Shown one piece after another: positions 1 to 8,965 of a stretch of DNA of 64,000 nucleotides. The notes under the pieces are model-generated. The model saw only the letters and a program-made list of their open reading frames with translations, searched no databases and was not told where the DNA came from. The DNA is from Peptococcus simiae (GTDB lineage Bacteria > Bacillota > Peptococcia > Peptococcales > Peptococcaceae). The position numbers were made by a program, and so were the translations under genes. The DNA lies in assembly GCF_046097595.1 (NCBI RefSeq), contig NZ_JBJUVG010000002.1, forward strand, positions 244,301 to 308,300. The letters run 5' to 3'. Positions within the stretch are counted from its first letter, which is position 1, and every line of letters starts with the position of its first letter.

Positions 1-279
1 TGCTTCAAAGGCCTTGGATTGGTCAATGCTACTCTTAAAGGGATAGAGCTCAACTTGGACGCCTTTTTCTTTAAAAAGGCCATCCCGGTCTGCCACAATA
101 AAGGGGAGGACATCATCAATAGAGAGGACACCAACCCGGAGGACTTGCCCCTCTTGGCTGGCAGCTGTTGAGCCGGCTTCCGATGCTTCTGACCCGGAGT
201 CCGCCTGGCCACAGCCCGTAAGGCTAACTGCCAGTAGGGTGAGCAACAGCACATAAGAAATTACTTTTTTAAGGACCAT
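1..279 (-). CDS. ABC transporter substrate-binding lipoprotein, N-terminal part
   Basis: First 93 codons of a gene that leaves the window on the left. The product begins MVLKKVISYV, has a hydrophobic export segment and then the lipobox LTGC, which places the lipid-modified cysteine at residue 23. A Ser/Ala/Glu-rich linker follows, then RVGVLSIDDVLPFIVADRD and KEKGVQVELYPF, the opening of the SsuA/THI5-like (NMT1) periplasmic-binding fold. It should be the membrane-anchored solute receptor of an ABC importer. The ATG at 279 has a GAGGTG ribosome site that overlaps the stop of the nif3 gene upstream, so the two are probably cotranscribed. The ligand (nitrate, sulfonate, thiamine precursor or other) cannot be told from this part. 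Confidence 0.75.
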   Translation of the reverse strand, partial: MVLKKVISYVLLLTLLAVSLTGCGQADSGSEASEAGSTAASQEGQVLRVGVLSIDDVLPFIVADRDGLFKEKGVQVELYPFKSSIDQSKAFEA

Positions 280-287
280 ATGACACC

Positions 288-1388
288 TCACGTAAACATA
301 TTTTTTTCTTCTGCATCAATAACGACATTCAATCGATGGGCAAAAATATTGTCTAAGTGGTCCTTGACGGCCCCTAAGACGGGCCGCTCACTGGCAAAAT
401 GGGTGGCGTCAATAAGGGCGATATCGGCTTCGCGGGCTTGTTGAAAGTCATGGTAGCCTAGGTCACCGGTTATATAGCAGTCCGCCCCTTTGGACTTGGC
501 TTCTGCAATATAGCCGGAGGCCGACCCGCCACAGAGGGCAAGGGTGGTGATGAGCCGGTCATCATCCGTGCTGGACTGGATGGGCGTTTTGAGCCGGTCG
601 CGAACGATGGCCTTAAAATCCTTAAAGGAAAGGGGCTCGGGCAAGTGGCCTATCCGGCCCAGGCCCAAGGCCTCTGACCGGCCTTCCTGGCGGAAGAGGT
701 CATAGGCCACTTCTTCATAGGGATGGGCCTGATGCATGGCGGCTAAGACGGCCGGCAAGGCCGGACTGGAAACCAAAAGTTCTAAGGCCATTTCCGGCAC
801 CGTCTCCACCTGTCCGGCTTCACCCAGGTAGGGGTTGGCCCTTTCCTTGGGGCGAAATTGTCCCTGGCCGGCCACTTGCCAGGCACACTGGTCATAGTCA
901 CCCTGGTTACCGGCACCAGCAGCAAACAAGGCCTCTTTCACTACTGCCAGATGGGTCTCGGGTACAAAGACACGCAACTTGTAGTAGGCTTGCCTTTCCG
1001 TAACGGAAAGGGGTTCCCGACCCTCCAGATTGAATAGGTCAGCCAGGACATCATTGACGCCGCCCTCACAGATATCCAGGTTGGTATGGGCAGAAAAAAG
1101 GGCCATGTCATGGCGCACCAGGAAGGCCAATTCCCGGGCCGGAGAGGCCGTTTCCGCCAGGGACTTAACCGGCTTAAAAATCAGGGGGTGGTGGGTAATC
1201 ACCGCCTCACACCCGACCTCCTGCGCCCGTTGGAGCACATCCATAGTGGGCGTCAGGGCCAGGAAGACAGCGGTCACTGCCTGGTCTGGCCGGCCACAGG
1301 CCAGCCCTGGGTTATCCCAAGATTCTGCCAGCCGGCTTGGGGCCAGCGCTTCCATTGCCTGGATAATATCATGCATCTGAATAGCCAT
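288..1388 (-). CDS. Nif3-like dinuclear metal center protein (YqfO type)
   Basis: 366 residues. The two halves of the NIF3 fold are visible: HHPLIF at about 66-71 and SAHTNLD near 100 in the first half, and GDLGYHD and DATHFASE in the last 70 residues, which supply the His/Asp/Glu ligands of a two-metal site. Between them, about residues 130-235, sits the extra CutA/PII-like domain with the HPYEEVAYD motif, typical of the longer Bacillus YqfO form. Biochemical role is not settled; in Firmicutes the gene regularly follows trmK and rpoD/dnaG. The ATG lies inside the end of trmK (20-bp overlap), with GGGAG about 8 nt upstream, pointing to translational coupling. Confidence 0.9.
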   Translation of the reverse strand: MAIQMHDIIQAMEALAPSRLAESWDNPGLACGRPDQAVTAVFLALTPTMDVLQRAQEVGCEAVITHHPLIFKPVKSLAETASPARELAFLVRHDMALFSAHTNLDICEGGVNDVLADLFNLEGREPLSVTERQAYYKLRVFVPETHLAVVKEALFAAGAGNQGDYDQCAWQVAGQGQFRPKERANPYLGEAGQVETVPEMALELLVSSPALPAVLAAMHQAHPYEEVAYDLFRQEGRSEALGLGRIGHLPEPLSFKDFKAIVRDRLKTPIQSSTDDDRLITTLALCGGSASGYIAEAKSKGADCYITGDLGYHDFQQAREADIALIDATHFASERPVLGAVKDHLDNIFAHRLNVVIDAEEKNMFT

Positions 1389-2076
1389 ATCGCTTCTCCC
1401 ATTCCTTCCAAATCGCTTGTAGACTGATCATTTTCTCCCGGATGGCCGGATGCTCCTCCGCTGCAAGGGCCATTTTGGCCAAGGCCCGTTTGTCTGCCGC
1501 TCTCCGCCAGGCCAAGTAGGTACGGGATAAGCTGTCCCTTCCCTGGGCGATGATGGGCCCCAGGCGGATATCCAGCTGACTGAGTCCTTGGGGCTCTGGT
1601 GCCTTGTCCAAAACAATAATTTCATAAAAGTAGCCATCTTCCATGACAACCTGTTCATCATAGATGGCATAGCCTTGGTCTTGGGCCCATTGGCGTACCA
1701 GCCAGGGGGACCGTTGGGGGGACAGGATGAGGCGACCGGCGGCCTGGGCCACTTCCGGCCTGGCCTTGAGCATTTGTTCAATGAGCTTGCCGCCAACGCC
1801 GGCAATGACAATCACGTCACATTCACCGGGGTCTAAGACCTCTAGGCCATCGCCCTGACGGAAGACCAGCCGGCCGGGTTGAATCGCTTCTTCTGCAGCG
1901 GCCCGCCGGGCCCGACGCAGGGGCTCTGACCGGAGGTCAGCAGCAATGGCCAAATCCACCGCACCTGCTTGCACTAAGGCGCGAGCCAACTGGGCATGGT
2001 CGCAGGCAATATCCGCCAGACGACTCCCCGCCGGAACATAGCCAGTGATGGTTTGTAAGCGGTTAGAGAGCATCAT
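1369..2076 (-). CDS. trmK: tRNA (adenine(22)-N1)-methyltransferase
   Basis: 235 residues, the usual TrmK length. It is an SAM-dependent Rossmann methyltransferase that makes m1A22 in tRNA of Gram-positive bacteria. The SAM-binding motif is read as DIACDHAQLARAL near residue 23, followed by AADLRSEPLRRAR and the acidic VIVIAGVGGKLI strand; LILSPQRSPWLVRQWA is the family-typical catalytic-side segment. Start ATGATG overlaps the stop of pgeF (ATGA-type junction) and its end overlaps the nif3 gene, so pgeF-trmK-nif3 form one tightly packed unit. The pairing with nif3 (yqfN-yqfO in Bacillus) supports the call. Confidence 0.92.
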   Translation of the reverse strand: MMLSNRLQTITGYVPAGSRLADIACDHAQLARALVQAGAVDLAIAADLRSEPLRRARRAAAEEAIQPGRLVFRQGDGLEVLDPGECDVIVIAGVGGKLIEQMLKARPEVAQAAGRLILSPQRSPWLVRQWAQDQGYAIYDEQVVMEDGYFYEIIVLDKAPEPQGLSQLDIRLGPIIAQGRDSLSRTYLAWRRAADKRALAKMALAAEEHPAIREKMISLQAIWKEWEKRYGYSDA

Positions 2077-2897
2077 ACCGCCCCATCGAGCATAATAAAG
2101 GCACCCATCCGACCGGTGTCAGCAAAGCTCCGCCGGTGCGAAAAGAAGAGGTCATTCCGGCTAAAGGTACACAGGTCGATGTGGTCAATGTTTTCCCCAC
2201 GGATACCAGCCCCTTCCAGTTGCCAGGTTAGGGCCAGACGAATATCAAACAGGGCCTTATGATCATAAGGGCTTTCCCGCAAGAGGTCCATCCAGTTGCC
2301 ACTATGTCCTTGAACCGCTTCAATGACTTCCGTCGACACTTCAAAAACATCCGGTCCAATACAGGGACCAATGACCACCTCTATTTCTGCCGGATCGCTT
2401 TCAAAGTACATGGTCATCGCCCGGACTGTTTCGCCGGCAATCCCACTTACCGTCCCCCGCCAACCGGCATGGCAAGCCCCAATCGCCTGGTTGTAGGGGT
2501 CATAAAAGAGGACCGGCGGGCAATCGGCAAAGGTCACAAATAAGGCACACCGCTTGGCATTGGTGACCATCCCGTCTGCCTCTGCCGGCACTGAGCCCAG
2601 GTCCAGATAGCCCTTCCCCTTGTCCTCTTCGCCGATATAAGCCACCCGGTTGCTGTGCACAAAGGAAAGGCTAACAGCCTCTTCCGGGCGAATGCCAAAC
2701 TGGCTTAAAAAGCGGATACGGTTGGCCTGCACACACGCCGGCAGGTCCTGGGTCTTTAAGCCTAGGTTTAAACCGCGATAGGGGTAGCGACTGGCGCCAC
2801 CTAACCGCGTTGAAAAGGCATGACAAAGGCCGGGATGCCGGTCAAAGCTTGAGGCAGTCAGCCAAGTTAACATTCTCTCCGTTCTTAATTCCACCAT
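2073..2897 (-). CDS. pgeF: Peptidoglycan editing factor / laccase-domain protein
   Basis: 274 residues from the ATG at 2897, which has GGAGGG 4 nt ahead; a longer reading to 2990 adds 31 residues unlike the family and would run into cydC. Family hallmarks are the metal ligands of the YfiH/YlmD fold: H81 in SFVHSNRV, C126 in TFADCPPVL and H143 in ACHAGWRGT, then the conserved VIGPCIG. Members act on peptidoglycan precursors misbuilt with Ser in place of Ala, and have also been reported as purine nucleoside phosphorylases or polyphenol oxidases. The ribosome site overlaps the cydC stop codon, so translation is likely coupled to the cyd export genes. Confidence 0.9.
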   Translation of the reverse strand: MVELRTERMLTWLTASSFDRHPGLCHAFSTRLGGASRYPYRGLNLGLKTQDLPACVQANRIRFLSQFGIRPEEAVSLSFVHSNRVAYIGEEDKGKGYLDLGSVPAEADGMVTNAKRCALFVTFADCPPVLFYDPYNQAIGACHAGWRGTVSGIAGETVRAMTMYFESDPAEIEVVIGPCIGPDVFEVSTEVIEAVQGHSGNWMDLLRESPYDHKALFDIRLALTWQLEGAGIRGENIDHIDLCTFSRNDLFFSHRRSFADTGRMGAFIMLDGAV

Positions 2898-2905
2898 TTG
2901 CCCTC

Positions 2906-4636
2906 CTATATTCGCTCTTGCTCTAACCGCCACAAATTCTGGTAATATTCCGATTCTGCCAATAATGTTGAATGAGGACCACTTGCGCATATTTTACCAT
3001 GTTGAAAGAGGTAAATAAAGTCAACAAAGGGTAACGTTTTTAATTCATGGGTGATTAAGATGACCGTCTTGTCGGCTGCCCATTGGTCTAAAAAGGCATC
3101 CAACATCTGGGAGGTTAGACCATCCAAGTTATGCAGGGGCTCATCTAAAATCACAATATCCGGATTTTGCAAGATCACCCGGGCCAGGGCCAAGCGCTGG
3201 CGCTCCCCACCGGACAGACGGGTCCCATTTTCTAAAATGGAGGTATCTAACCCTTCCGGCCAAGCCGCAACCACCTGGTCCAGCTGGACAGCCTTGAGAA
3301 CTTCCATGAGCTCTGGGTCCTCTGCCTCCGGCTTAGCTAAGCGCAGGTTATCTCGGATAGAGGTATTGAAAAAGGCCGGCGTTTGCTCCAAATAGCCGAT
3401 GGTATCCCGTAAAAAACTTTCCTCCACCTGGTCCAAGGGCAGGCCGCCTAGGCGCACCTCTCCCCTATCCGGCCGCCACAGGCGGAGCAAGAGCCGGGCG
3501 AGGCTGGTTTTACCGCTGCCACTGGTCCCTACAAAGGCCACATGGCGGCCATGAGGGATTTCCAAATGGATATCTTTGAGGGCCTCTCCTTCCAGCTGGT
3601 GGTAAGAAAAGCCTACCCCCTCAACCTGGATATCCAGGCTGGCGGGTAATTGGTCGCCAGCGGGTGGAAGGGGCCTGCTGGGCCGGATATCTGCCAATTC
3701 CTTCGCTGCCTCTAAGGACATCCAACACTCGCGCAGGGCCTGGGGCAGCTGGTTGAGGGTCTCAAAACTGGCCATGGCCACAAGGGTCAACATGGGTAAA
3801 ACCCAAATCGACAAGTCCCCCGCCCTGACTGCCGGTGCTGTAAGCACTAAGACGCCCAGGGCCGTACCATGAGCCAAAAAGGCCAAACCATGAATGGCCA
3901 GTCTTTCGACCCAGACCCCCTGCCTTTGCGCTTGCAAGTCGGCATGGGATAGTTGGTTGACCCGGTCTTCCAAGTGGTCACCAAAATCACTGGTCTGCCA
4001 TTCAAAGAGGCCATGAAAGATATCCGTAAAGGTATTGGATAATTCATCCCTGGACTGGCGGCGCTTATGGTCAATCTTAATCTGACTGCGCACCGATAGG
4101 AGCGGAATCAGGCAGAAGGAAACCAGCAAGTCACAGGCCAGGAGGATACCGGCCGGCAGCACGTAGAGACTGGTAAAAATCGAGGTCCCCAGGATGACCA
4201 AAATCGTCCCCACCGGCAGGGAAACCACTCGGAGGTAAAAGTACTTGAGCACCTCCACATCACCGATGAGGCGGTTATATAACTGCCCCTCCGAATAGCC
4301 TTGAATCAGGTCTGGGACCAGGGGCTCCAGGCGCTTGTAGAGGGCCTCCCGCAGGCCTGTTAAAATTCGAAAGGCCAGGCTGTGATTATAAAGGCGTTCT
4401 GCATAGCGGACAGCTGCCCTGCCTGTCCCAAAAAAGCGAACCCCGGTAATCAGGGGCATGAGCAGGAGGAGCTCAGGCTTCAGGGCCGCCCGGGTCAAAA
4501 GTACCCCGGACGTTGCCAGGAGGCCTACATTTCCAAAAACCGTCAGGGCAACCAATAAGGCGCCCAGAATAATCCGATACCGCATCGGCTTAAGCATCTG
4601 CAGTAAAAACTGCCAGGCGTCACGCATGGCTGCCAC
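2906..4636 (-). CDS. cydC: Thiol reductant ABC exporter subunit CydC
   Basis: 576-residue half-transporter: six membrane segments in the first 300 residues, then an ATPase domain with Walker A GTSGSGKTS (about 362-370), signature LSGGERQR (about 470), Walker B IVILDEP and switch histidine ILITHE. With CydD it forms the exporter of glutathione/cysteine (or a heme-related cargo) needed to assemble cytochrome bd. Reading from its ATG overlaps the end of cydD by 17 bp. The nearby cydAB genes upstream in the same direction make the assignment firm; order cydA-cydB-cydD-cydC matches the Bacillus arrangement. Confidence 0.93.
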   Translation of the reverse strand: MAAMRDAWQFLLQMLKPMRYRIILGALLVALTVFGNVGLLATSGVLLTRAALKPELLLLMPLITGVRFFGTGRAAVRYAERLYNHSLAFRILTGLREALYKRLEPLVPDLIQGYSEGQLYNRLIGDVEVLKYFYLRVVSLPVGTILVILGTSIFTSLYVLPAGILLACDLLVSFCLIPLLSVRSQIKIDHKRRQSRDELSNTFTDIFHGLFEWQTSDFGDHLEDRVNQLSHADLQAQRQGVWVERLAIHGLAFLAHGTALGVLVLTAPAVRAGDLSIWVLPMLTLVAMASFETLNQLPQALRECWMSLEAAKELADIRPSRPLPPAGDQLPASLDIQVEGVGFSYHQLEGEALKDIHLEIPHGRHVAFVGTSGSGKTSLARLLLRLWRPDRGEVRLGGLPLDQVEESFLRDTIGYLEQTPAFFNTSIRDNLRLAKPEAEDPELMEVLKAVQLDQVVAAWPEGLDTSILENGTRLSGGERQRLALARVILQNPDIVILDEPLHNLDGLTSQMLDAFLDQWAADKTVILITHELKTLPFVDFIYLFQHGKICASGPHSTLLAESEYYQNLWRLEQERI

Positions 4637-6329
4637 CTCCTGTCAGAGCATAGAAGGCCCCTTGTCGGGCCATCAACTGGTCGTAAGTCCCCCGTTCCAC
4701 CAGCCGGCCCTTATCCATAACCAGGACCTGGTCAGCATCCCGGATGGTATGAAGGCGGTGGGCAATCATAAAGGCCGACCGGCCGGCTAGAAGGTTTTTC
4801 AGGGCACCTAGAACCTGGCTTTCACTGGCCAGGTCCAGGTGGTCTGTCGGTTCATCCAGAAAAACGACTTCTGAAGCCTGATAAAAGACCCGGGAAATGG
4901 CTAATAAGGCCGTTTGACCGCCGGAAAGGGTATGGACCCCCTGACCGACAGGCGTTTCCAGACCTGCAGGCAGGTCAGCCAGCAGACCGGTCAGGCCTGA
5001 TACCTCAGATGCCCGCCTCACCCGGTTGGGCTCCGGCTGATTTTCCAGGGCAATATTATGGGCGATGGTGGTCCGAAATACATAGGGGTCCTGGGGAACT
5101 AGGCCTATTTTTGCCTGCCAGATGGCAACCTGGTCCTTGAGGGGCTTGCCGTTTAAGAGGATTTCACCGGCTGTGGGGGTGATAAAGCCTAGGGCCAGGT
5201 ATAAAAGGGTGGTCTTCCCACTGCCGCTCATACCCACCAAGGCAAGCTTTTCCCCTGCCCGCCAGTTAAAACTGATGTCTTCGACAGCCAAGGCCGGGCT
5301 CCCCGGATAATTATAGGAAACATTTTTAAATTCCAAATGGTCAAAGGCCTGGGCCGGTACCCGGACCTGGGTCTGCCGGTCAGGCAACTGCAAAAAGGCA
5401 TAAATATCCTGGGCCGCCTCATCGGCATCCATACCGGAGTGGAAAAACCCGCCCAGTTCCCGCATGGGCTGGTAGTATTCCGGGGCCAGTAAGAGGATGA
5501 AGAAGGCCGGCAGGTAATTTAACTCCCCGGTCACCAAGCGTAGGCCCAGGCCCACCGCAACAATAGCAATGGACAAGGTAGCCGCCAGTTCAAGGACCAG
5601 GGAAGATAGAAAGGCCCAGCGCTGAACCTTCAAGGTCGTTACCCGGTAACTTTCACTGACTTCAGCAATCCGCTCACCCTGGTCCTTGCTTCTGCCAAGA
5701 ATTTTAAGGGTTTCCAGGCCCCGGAGTACATCTTGGAGATAGGCCGCTAAAATCTGTAGCTTTTTCCATTGCAGGTGGGTAATGCTGGTCGTCCACTTGC
5801 CAATCAAGACCATAAAGAAGGGAATCAGGGGCAGGGTGACCACCATAACCAAGCCACTAATGAGGTCGAGCTGGAAGATAAAGACCAAAAAGCAAATCGG
5901 AATACCGAAAGACTTCACCAGCTGGGGCAGGTAGCTATGGAAATAAACCGCCAGCTTGTCCACCCCTTCCAGGTAGGTGGTCATCAATTGACCGATAGAT
6001 TGGGACCGAACAAGGAGCGGGTTGGTGGTCTTCATCTTATTGACCAGGGCCTCCCTCAGTTCCACCTGGACCATTTCGCTTAATTGCAGGCCAAAGAAGT
6101 CAGACCCCAGCTGGCATAGGACCTTGACCGCCAAGCCGGCCAGGGTCAGGAAAAGATAGCCCTTTAGCCTTTCATCTCCTAGGTTTGAAAAAATCAGACC
6201 ATCAATGAGGGAGGCTAAGGCCCAGTACTCTACAACCGTTGCCAGGGCCCCTAGCAAGGCCAAGAGGACGGTAAGAGAAAATAGGAGTGGGGATTTTTTG
6301 AGCTCACCCAGTAAATTTTTATTAATCAA
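4620..6329 (-). CDS. cydD: Thiol reductant ABC exporter subunit CydD
   Basis: 569 residues: N-terminal membrane domain of six helices, then an ATPase domain with Walker A GMSGSGKTT, Q-loop region GLVPQDPYVF, signature LSGGQ, Walker B VVFLDEP and H-loop AHRLHT. Partner of CydC in an inner-membrane heterodimer that exports thiols for cytochrome bd maturation. The signature is followed by TALLAISR rather than the more usual RQRLALAR, a small departure seen in some CydD. Starts 89 nt after the terminator that follows cydB, so its expression may depend on readthrough or on an unseen promoter. Confidence 0.93.
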   Translation of the reverse strand: MINKNLLGELKKSPLLFSLTVLLALLGALATVVEYWALASLIDGLIFSNLGDERLKGYLFLTLAGLAVKVLCQLGSDFFGLQLSEMVQVELREALVNKMKTTNPLLVRSQSIGQLMTTYLEGVDKLAVYFHSYLPQLVKSFGIPICFLVFIFQLDLISGLVMVVTLPLIPFFMVLIGKWTTSITHLQWKKLQILAAYLQDVLRGLETLKILGRSKDQGERIAEVSESYRVTTLKVQRWAFLSSLVLELAATLSIAIVAVGLGLRLVTGELNYLPAFFILLLAPEYYQPMRELGGFFHSGMDADEAAQDIYAFLQLPDRQTQVRVPAQAFDHLEFKNVSYNYPGSPALAVEDISFNWRAGEKLALVGMSGSGKTTLLYLALGFITPTAGEILLNGKPLKDQVAIWQAKIGLVPQDPYVFRTTIAHNIALENQPEPNRVRRASEVSGLTGLLADLPAGLETPVGQGVHTLSGGQTALLAISRVFYQASEVVFLDEPTDHLDLASESQVLGALKNLLAGRSAFMIAHRLHTIRDADQVLVMDKGRLVERGTYDQLMARQGAFYALTGGGSHA

Positions 6330-6411
6330 AAGAAGCCTCCCTCATAACGCATCATAGCTGAGCGATGATTTGACTGATTAAAAACCCTGAAGCGAAACCA
6401 ACTAAAGGATA

Positions 6412-6446
6412 AAAAAGAAAACGGCCACCCAAAGGTGGCCGTTTTA
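6412..6446 (-). terminator. Intrinsic terminator after cydB
   Basis: A perfect 12-bp stem (6418-6429 with 6434-6445), 4-nt loop, followed on the minus strand by CTTTTTT. It lies between the cydB stop and cydD, so cydAB and cydDC output may be set separately, with cydDC fed by partial readthrough. Confidence 0.85.
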
Positions 6447-6459
6447 AGCTTACCTGATT

Positions 6460-7467
6460 TTAATAATGAACGTCTTCTTTTTTAACCCGTTTCCGGAATA
6501 CATAGAAAGACCAGGCTTGGTAAGCCAGTACCACCGGCACCAGGCAAACAGCAACGATGGTCATGAGCTTCAAGGTGTATTGACTGGAAGACGCATTATA
6601 AATATTCAAGGACCATTCAGGGTTTAAGGTAGAAATCATGATATTCGGGAAGAGACCAACGAATACCGTAATTGTGGTCAGGGCAATGGCTAAAGCGATA
6701 ATGATAAAGGCAATACCATGCCGGCCTTTAAGGTTGAAAAGTACAGATAAAATCATGCAAACCGCAGCGCCAGCGCAGAGGGCAAGGCAAACCGGTTTAT
6801 CAAACATACCTGTGGTGAAGTAGGCATATACAACCCAAAGGACTGTTGCCACAATCATACCAATCCCAAGCTTAGGTGCCAACGCATGCAACCGATCGAG
6901 GACCGTAGCTTCGCCAACTTTCAATTGCAAGTAGGTAGCCCCATGATACAAGAAGACCAGGGCAAATACAATACCGCCAAGAATGGTAAAGGGTGATAAG
7001 AGGGTGAAGAAGTTACCGACAAATTCCATTCTCTCATCAATAGGCACCCCTGCCACCAGGTTAGAAACAGCAACGCCCCAAAGGACGGCTGATAGAAGAG
7101 ACGTAACGGAAATGATGGTATCCCAGCCATTCCGCCAGCTGGTGCTGGCTTGTTTAGAACGGAATTCAATCCCACAAGCCCGTAAGATTAAGCAAATTAA
7201 GATCAGGAACAGGGCCAGGTAAAAGCCGCTAAAGAGGGTGGCATACACATGGGGAAAAGCTGCAAAGATTGCCCCACCAGCCGTAATTAACCATACTTCA
7301 TTCCCATCCCAGAAGGGCCCAATCGTGTTTAGGACAACCCGTTTCTCATCATCAGTCTTACCGACAATAGGAATGAGGGCCCCAACACCATAGTCAAACC
7401 CTTCTAAGAAGAAGAAACCGATAAACAGGACAGTGACTAAAATGAACCAGATAATATTTAAATCCAC
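6460..7467 (-). CDS. cydB: Cytochrome bd ubiquinol/menaquinol oxidase subunit II
   Basis: 335 residues, about eight to nine membrane helices. The start MDLNIIWFILVTVLFIGFF and the following EGFDYGVGALIP are classic CydB, as is WDGNEVWLITAGGAIFAAFP. It is the second subunit of the bd-type terminal oxidase, which passes electrons from quinol to oxygen in the cytoplasmic membrane and has high oxygen affinity. The gene begins 10 bp inside the end of cydA. In an otherwise anaerobe-like gene set, it suggests growth at, or protection from, traces of oxygen. Confidence 0.95.
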   Translation of the reverse strand: MDLNIIWFILVTVLFIGFFFLEGFDYGVGALIPIVGKTDDEKRVVLNTIGPFWDGNEVWLITAGGAIFAAFPHVYATLFSGFYLALFLILICLILRACGIEFRSKQASTSWRNGWDTIISVTSLLSAVLWGVAVSNLVAGVPIDERMEFVGNFFTLLSPFTILGGIVFALVFLYHGATYLQLKVGEATVLDRLHALAPKLGIGMIVATVLWVVYAYFTTGMFDKPVCLALCAGAAVCMILSVLFNLKGRHGIAFIIIALAIALTTITVFVGLFPNIMISTLNPEWSLNIYNASSSQYTLKLMTIVAVCLVPVVLAYQAWSFYVFRKRVKKEDVHY

Positions 7468-8861
7468 AATGAGCCCTCCTCTTTTGCCATAGGTTCTTTG
7501 GCTTCATCGTCAATTTTTCTAGCGTATTTTACAATAAGCTTTACGTCAATAATCGCCAATACCAAATAAACCAGGGTAAAGCCAATCAGGGTAATTAACA
7601 CATAACTGGCAGGCATCGCTGTAGAAACAGCATCTTCGGTTTTTTGTAAGCCGTAAACAATCCACGGTTGACGACCCATTTCCGCAATTAACCAACCAAA
7701 GGTGTTAGCCAGGTAGGGTAAGGCAATGGCCGGCAGTAAAATCTTATACAGAAGATTAACTGCACCACCATCATGGTATTTCTTCCGCCATGCAATGAAA
7801 AGAGCTGCTAAGGCCAGGACGATCATTAACATACCGGCCCCAACCATGATGCGGAAGCTCCAGAACATACTAAAGACATCAGGGATATAGTTCCCCTCGC
7901 CATATTCTTGACTGTACTGTTCTTGTAGGTCATTGATCCCTTGAACAGGGTCAGTGAAGTTGTTGTGGGCCATAAAAGATAAGAGTTTAGGAATAGCGAC
8001 TTCTGTGGTATTGGTACCATTTTCCTGGTCAATACCTGCAAAAAGTGCCAGCGGTGCTTCTTCTGTGGTTTCCCACAGGGCTTCCATGGCAGCCAATTTC
8101 ATCGGCTTTTCATTACCCAGGTACTGGGTTTGGAAGTGGCCAATGCCGGCTACAGCTAAGGAAGCAATGATAGCTACCACTGCAGCAATTTTGAAAGAAG
8201 ATTGGAAGACGGGCTTATACTGACCCTTAGCCAGGTGATAGCCGCTGATACCTAAGACAAAGAAGGCTGCTGTGCATAAGCCAGCGGTAAAGACGTGTGG
8301 GAATTGATGCAAGACGTAGGGATTGGTAATGACTTCTAAGAAGCTGGTCATTTCCGCCCGATCCATTCCACTTTCGTGAGCGACAATCTGATAACCGACA
8401 GGATTTTGCATGAAAGAGTTTGCAATCAAAATCCAAACGGCCGATAAGTTAGAAGCAAAGGCAACCAACCAGATGCAGAGACAATGAATTTTTTTAGGTA
8501 ACCGGTCCCAACCGAATACCCAAATCCCAATAAAAGTAGATTCAATAAAGAATGCGGCTAAGGCTTCAATAGCCAAGGGTGCACCGAATATGTCCCCCAT
8601 AAAGCGGGAATACCCAGACCAGTTCATACCAAACTGGAATTCCTGTACCAAACCGGTGGCTACCCCTAATACAAAGTTAATAATAAATAACTTACCCCAA
8701 AATTTCGTCATGGTTTTATATTTGGGATCACCGGTGCGCACGTATTTGGTTTGCATTAATGCAATCATAATAGGCAGACCCATGGTCAACGGTACAAATA
8801 GAAAGTGATAGACCGTTGTAATGGCAAACTGCCAGCGTGCTAATAACAACTGCTCAAACAT
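7458..8861 (-). CDS. cydA: Cytochrome bd oxidase subunit I
   Basis: 467 residues, the short form without the long Q-loop insertion of E. coli CydA (522). H19 in TVYHFLFVP is the axial ligand position for heme b595/d; the family motif GRQPW lies near residue 385 in LIAEMGRQPWIVYG. About nine membrane helices. This subunit holds the three hemes and the quinol site. First gene of cydAB, preceded by a clear promoter about 75 nt upstream and a CCCTTTG-rich leader. The short Q-loop is the rule in Bacillota and actinobacteria. Confidence 0.96.
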   Translation of the reverse strand: MFEQLLLARWQFAITTVYHFLFVPLTMGLPIMIALMQTKYVRTGDPKYKTMTKFWGKLFIINFVLGVATGLVQEFQFGMNWSGYSRFMGDIFGAPLAIEALAAFFIESTFIGIWVFGWDRLPKKIHCLCIWLVAFASNLSAVWILIANSFMQNPVGYQIVAHESGMDRAEMTSFLEVITNPYVLHQFPHVFTAGLCTAAFFVLGISGYHLAKGQYKPVFQSSFKIAAVVAIIASLAVAGIGHFQTQYLGNEKPMKLAAMEALWETTEEAPLALFAGIDQENGTNTTEVAIPKLLSFMAHNNFTDPVQGINDLQEQYSQEYGEGNYIPDVFSMFWSFRIMVGAGMLMIVLALAALFIAWRKKYHDGGAVNLLYKILLPAIALPYLANTFGWLIAEMGRQPWIVYGLQKTEDAVSTAMPASYVLITLIGFTLVYLVLAIIDVKLIVKYARKIDDEAKEPMAKEEGSLWI

Positions 8862-8935
8862 AAACTAACCTCCCTTTGATTTGAACATGGGCGCTTTTAA
8901 ATTCCCTACAAATTTTGCATTCCATGTCCTTTTTT

Positions 8936-8965
8936 AATATAACCTTCATTGTCACCTTTTCTCAA
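8936..8965 (-). promoter_or_regulatory. Probable sigma-A promoter of cydAB
   Basis: Minus strand TTGAGA at 8960-8965 and TATATT at 8936-8941, 18-bp spacer. It overlaps the last codons of the phosphoesterase gene. No clear Rex or FNR palindrome was seen in the leader. Confidence 0.55.

Noticed and set aside
8862..8960. Rex or FNR operator upstream of cydA
   Set aside because: No TTGTGAA-type or TTGAT-type palindrome was found in the leader by eye.
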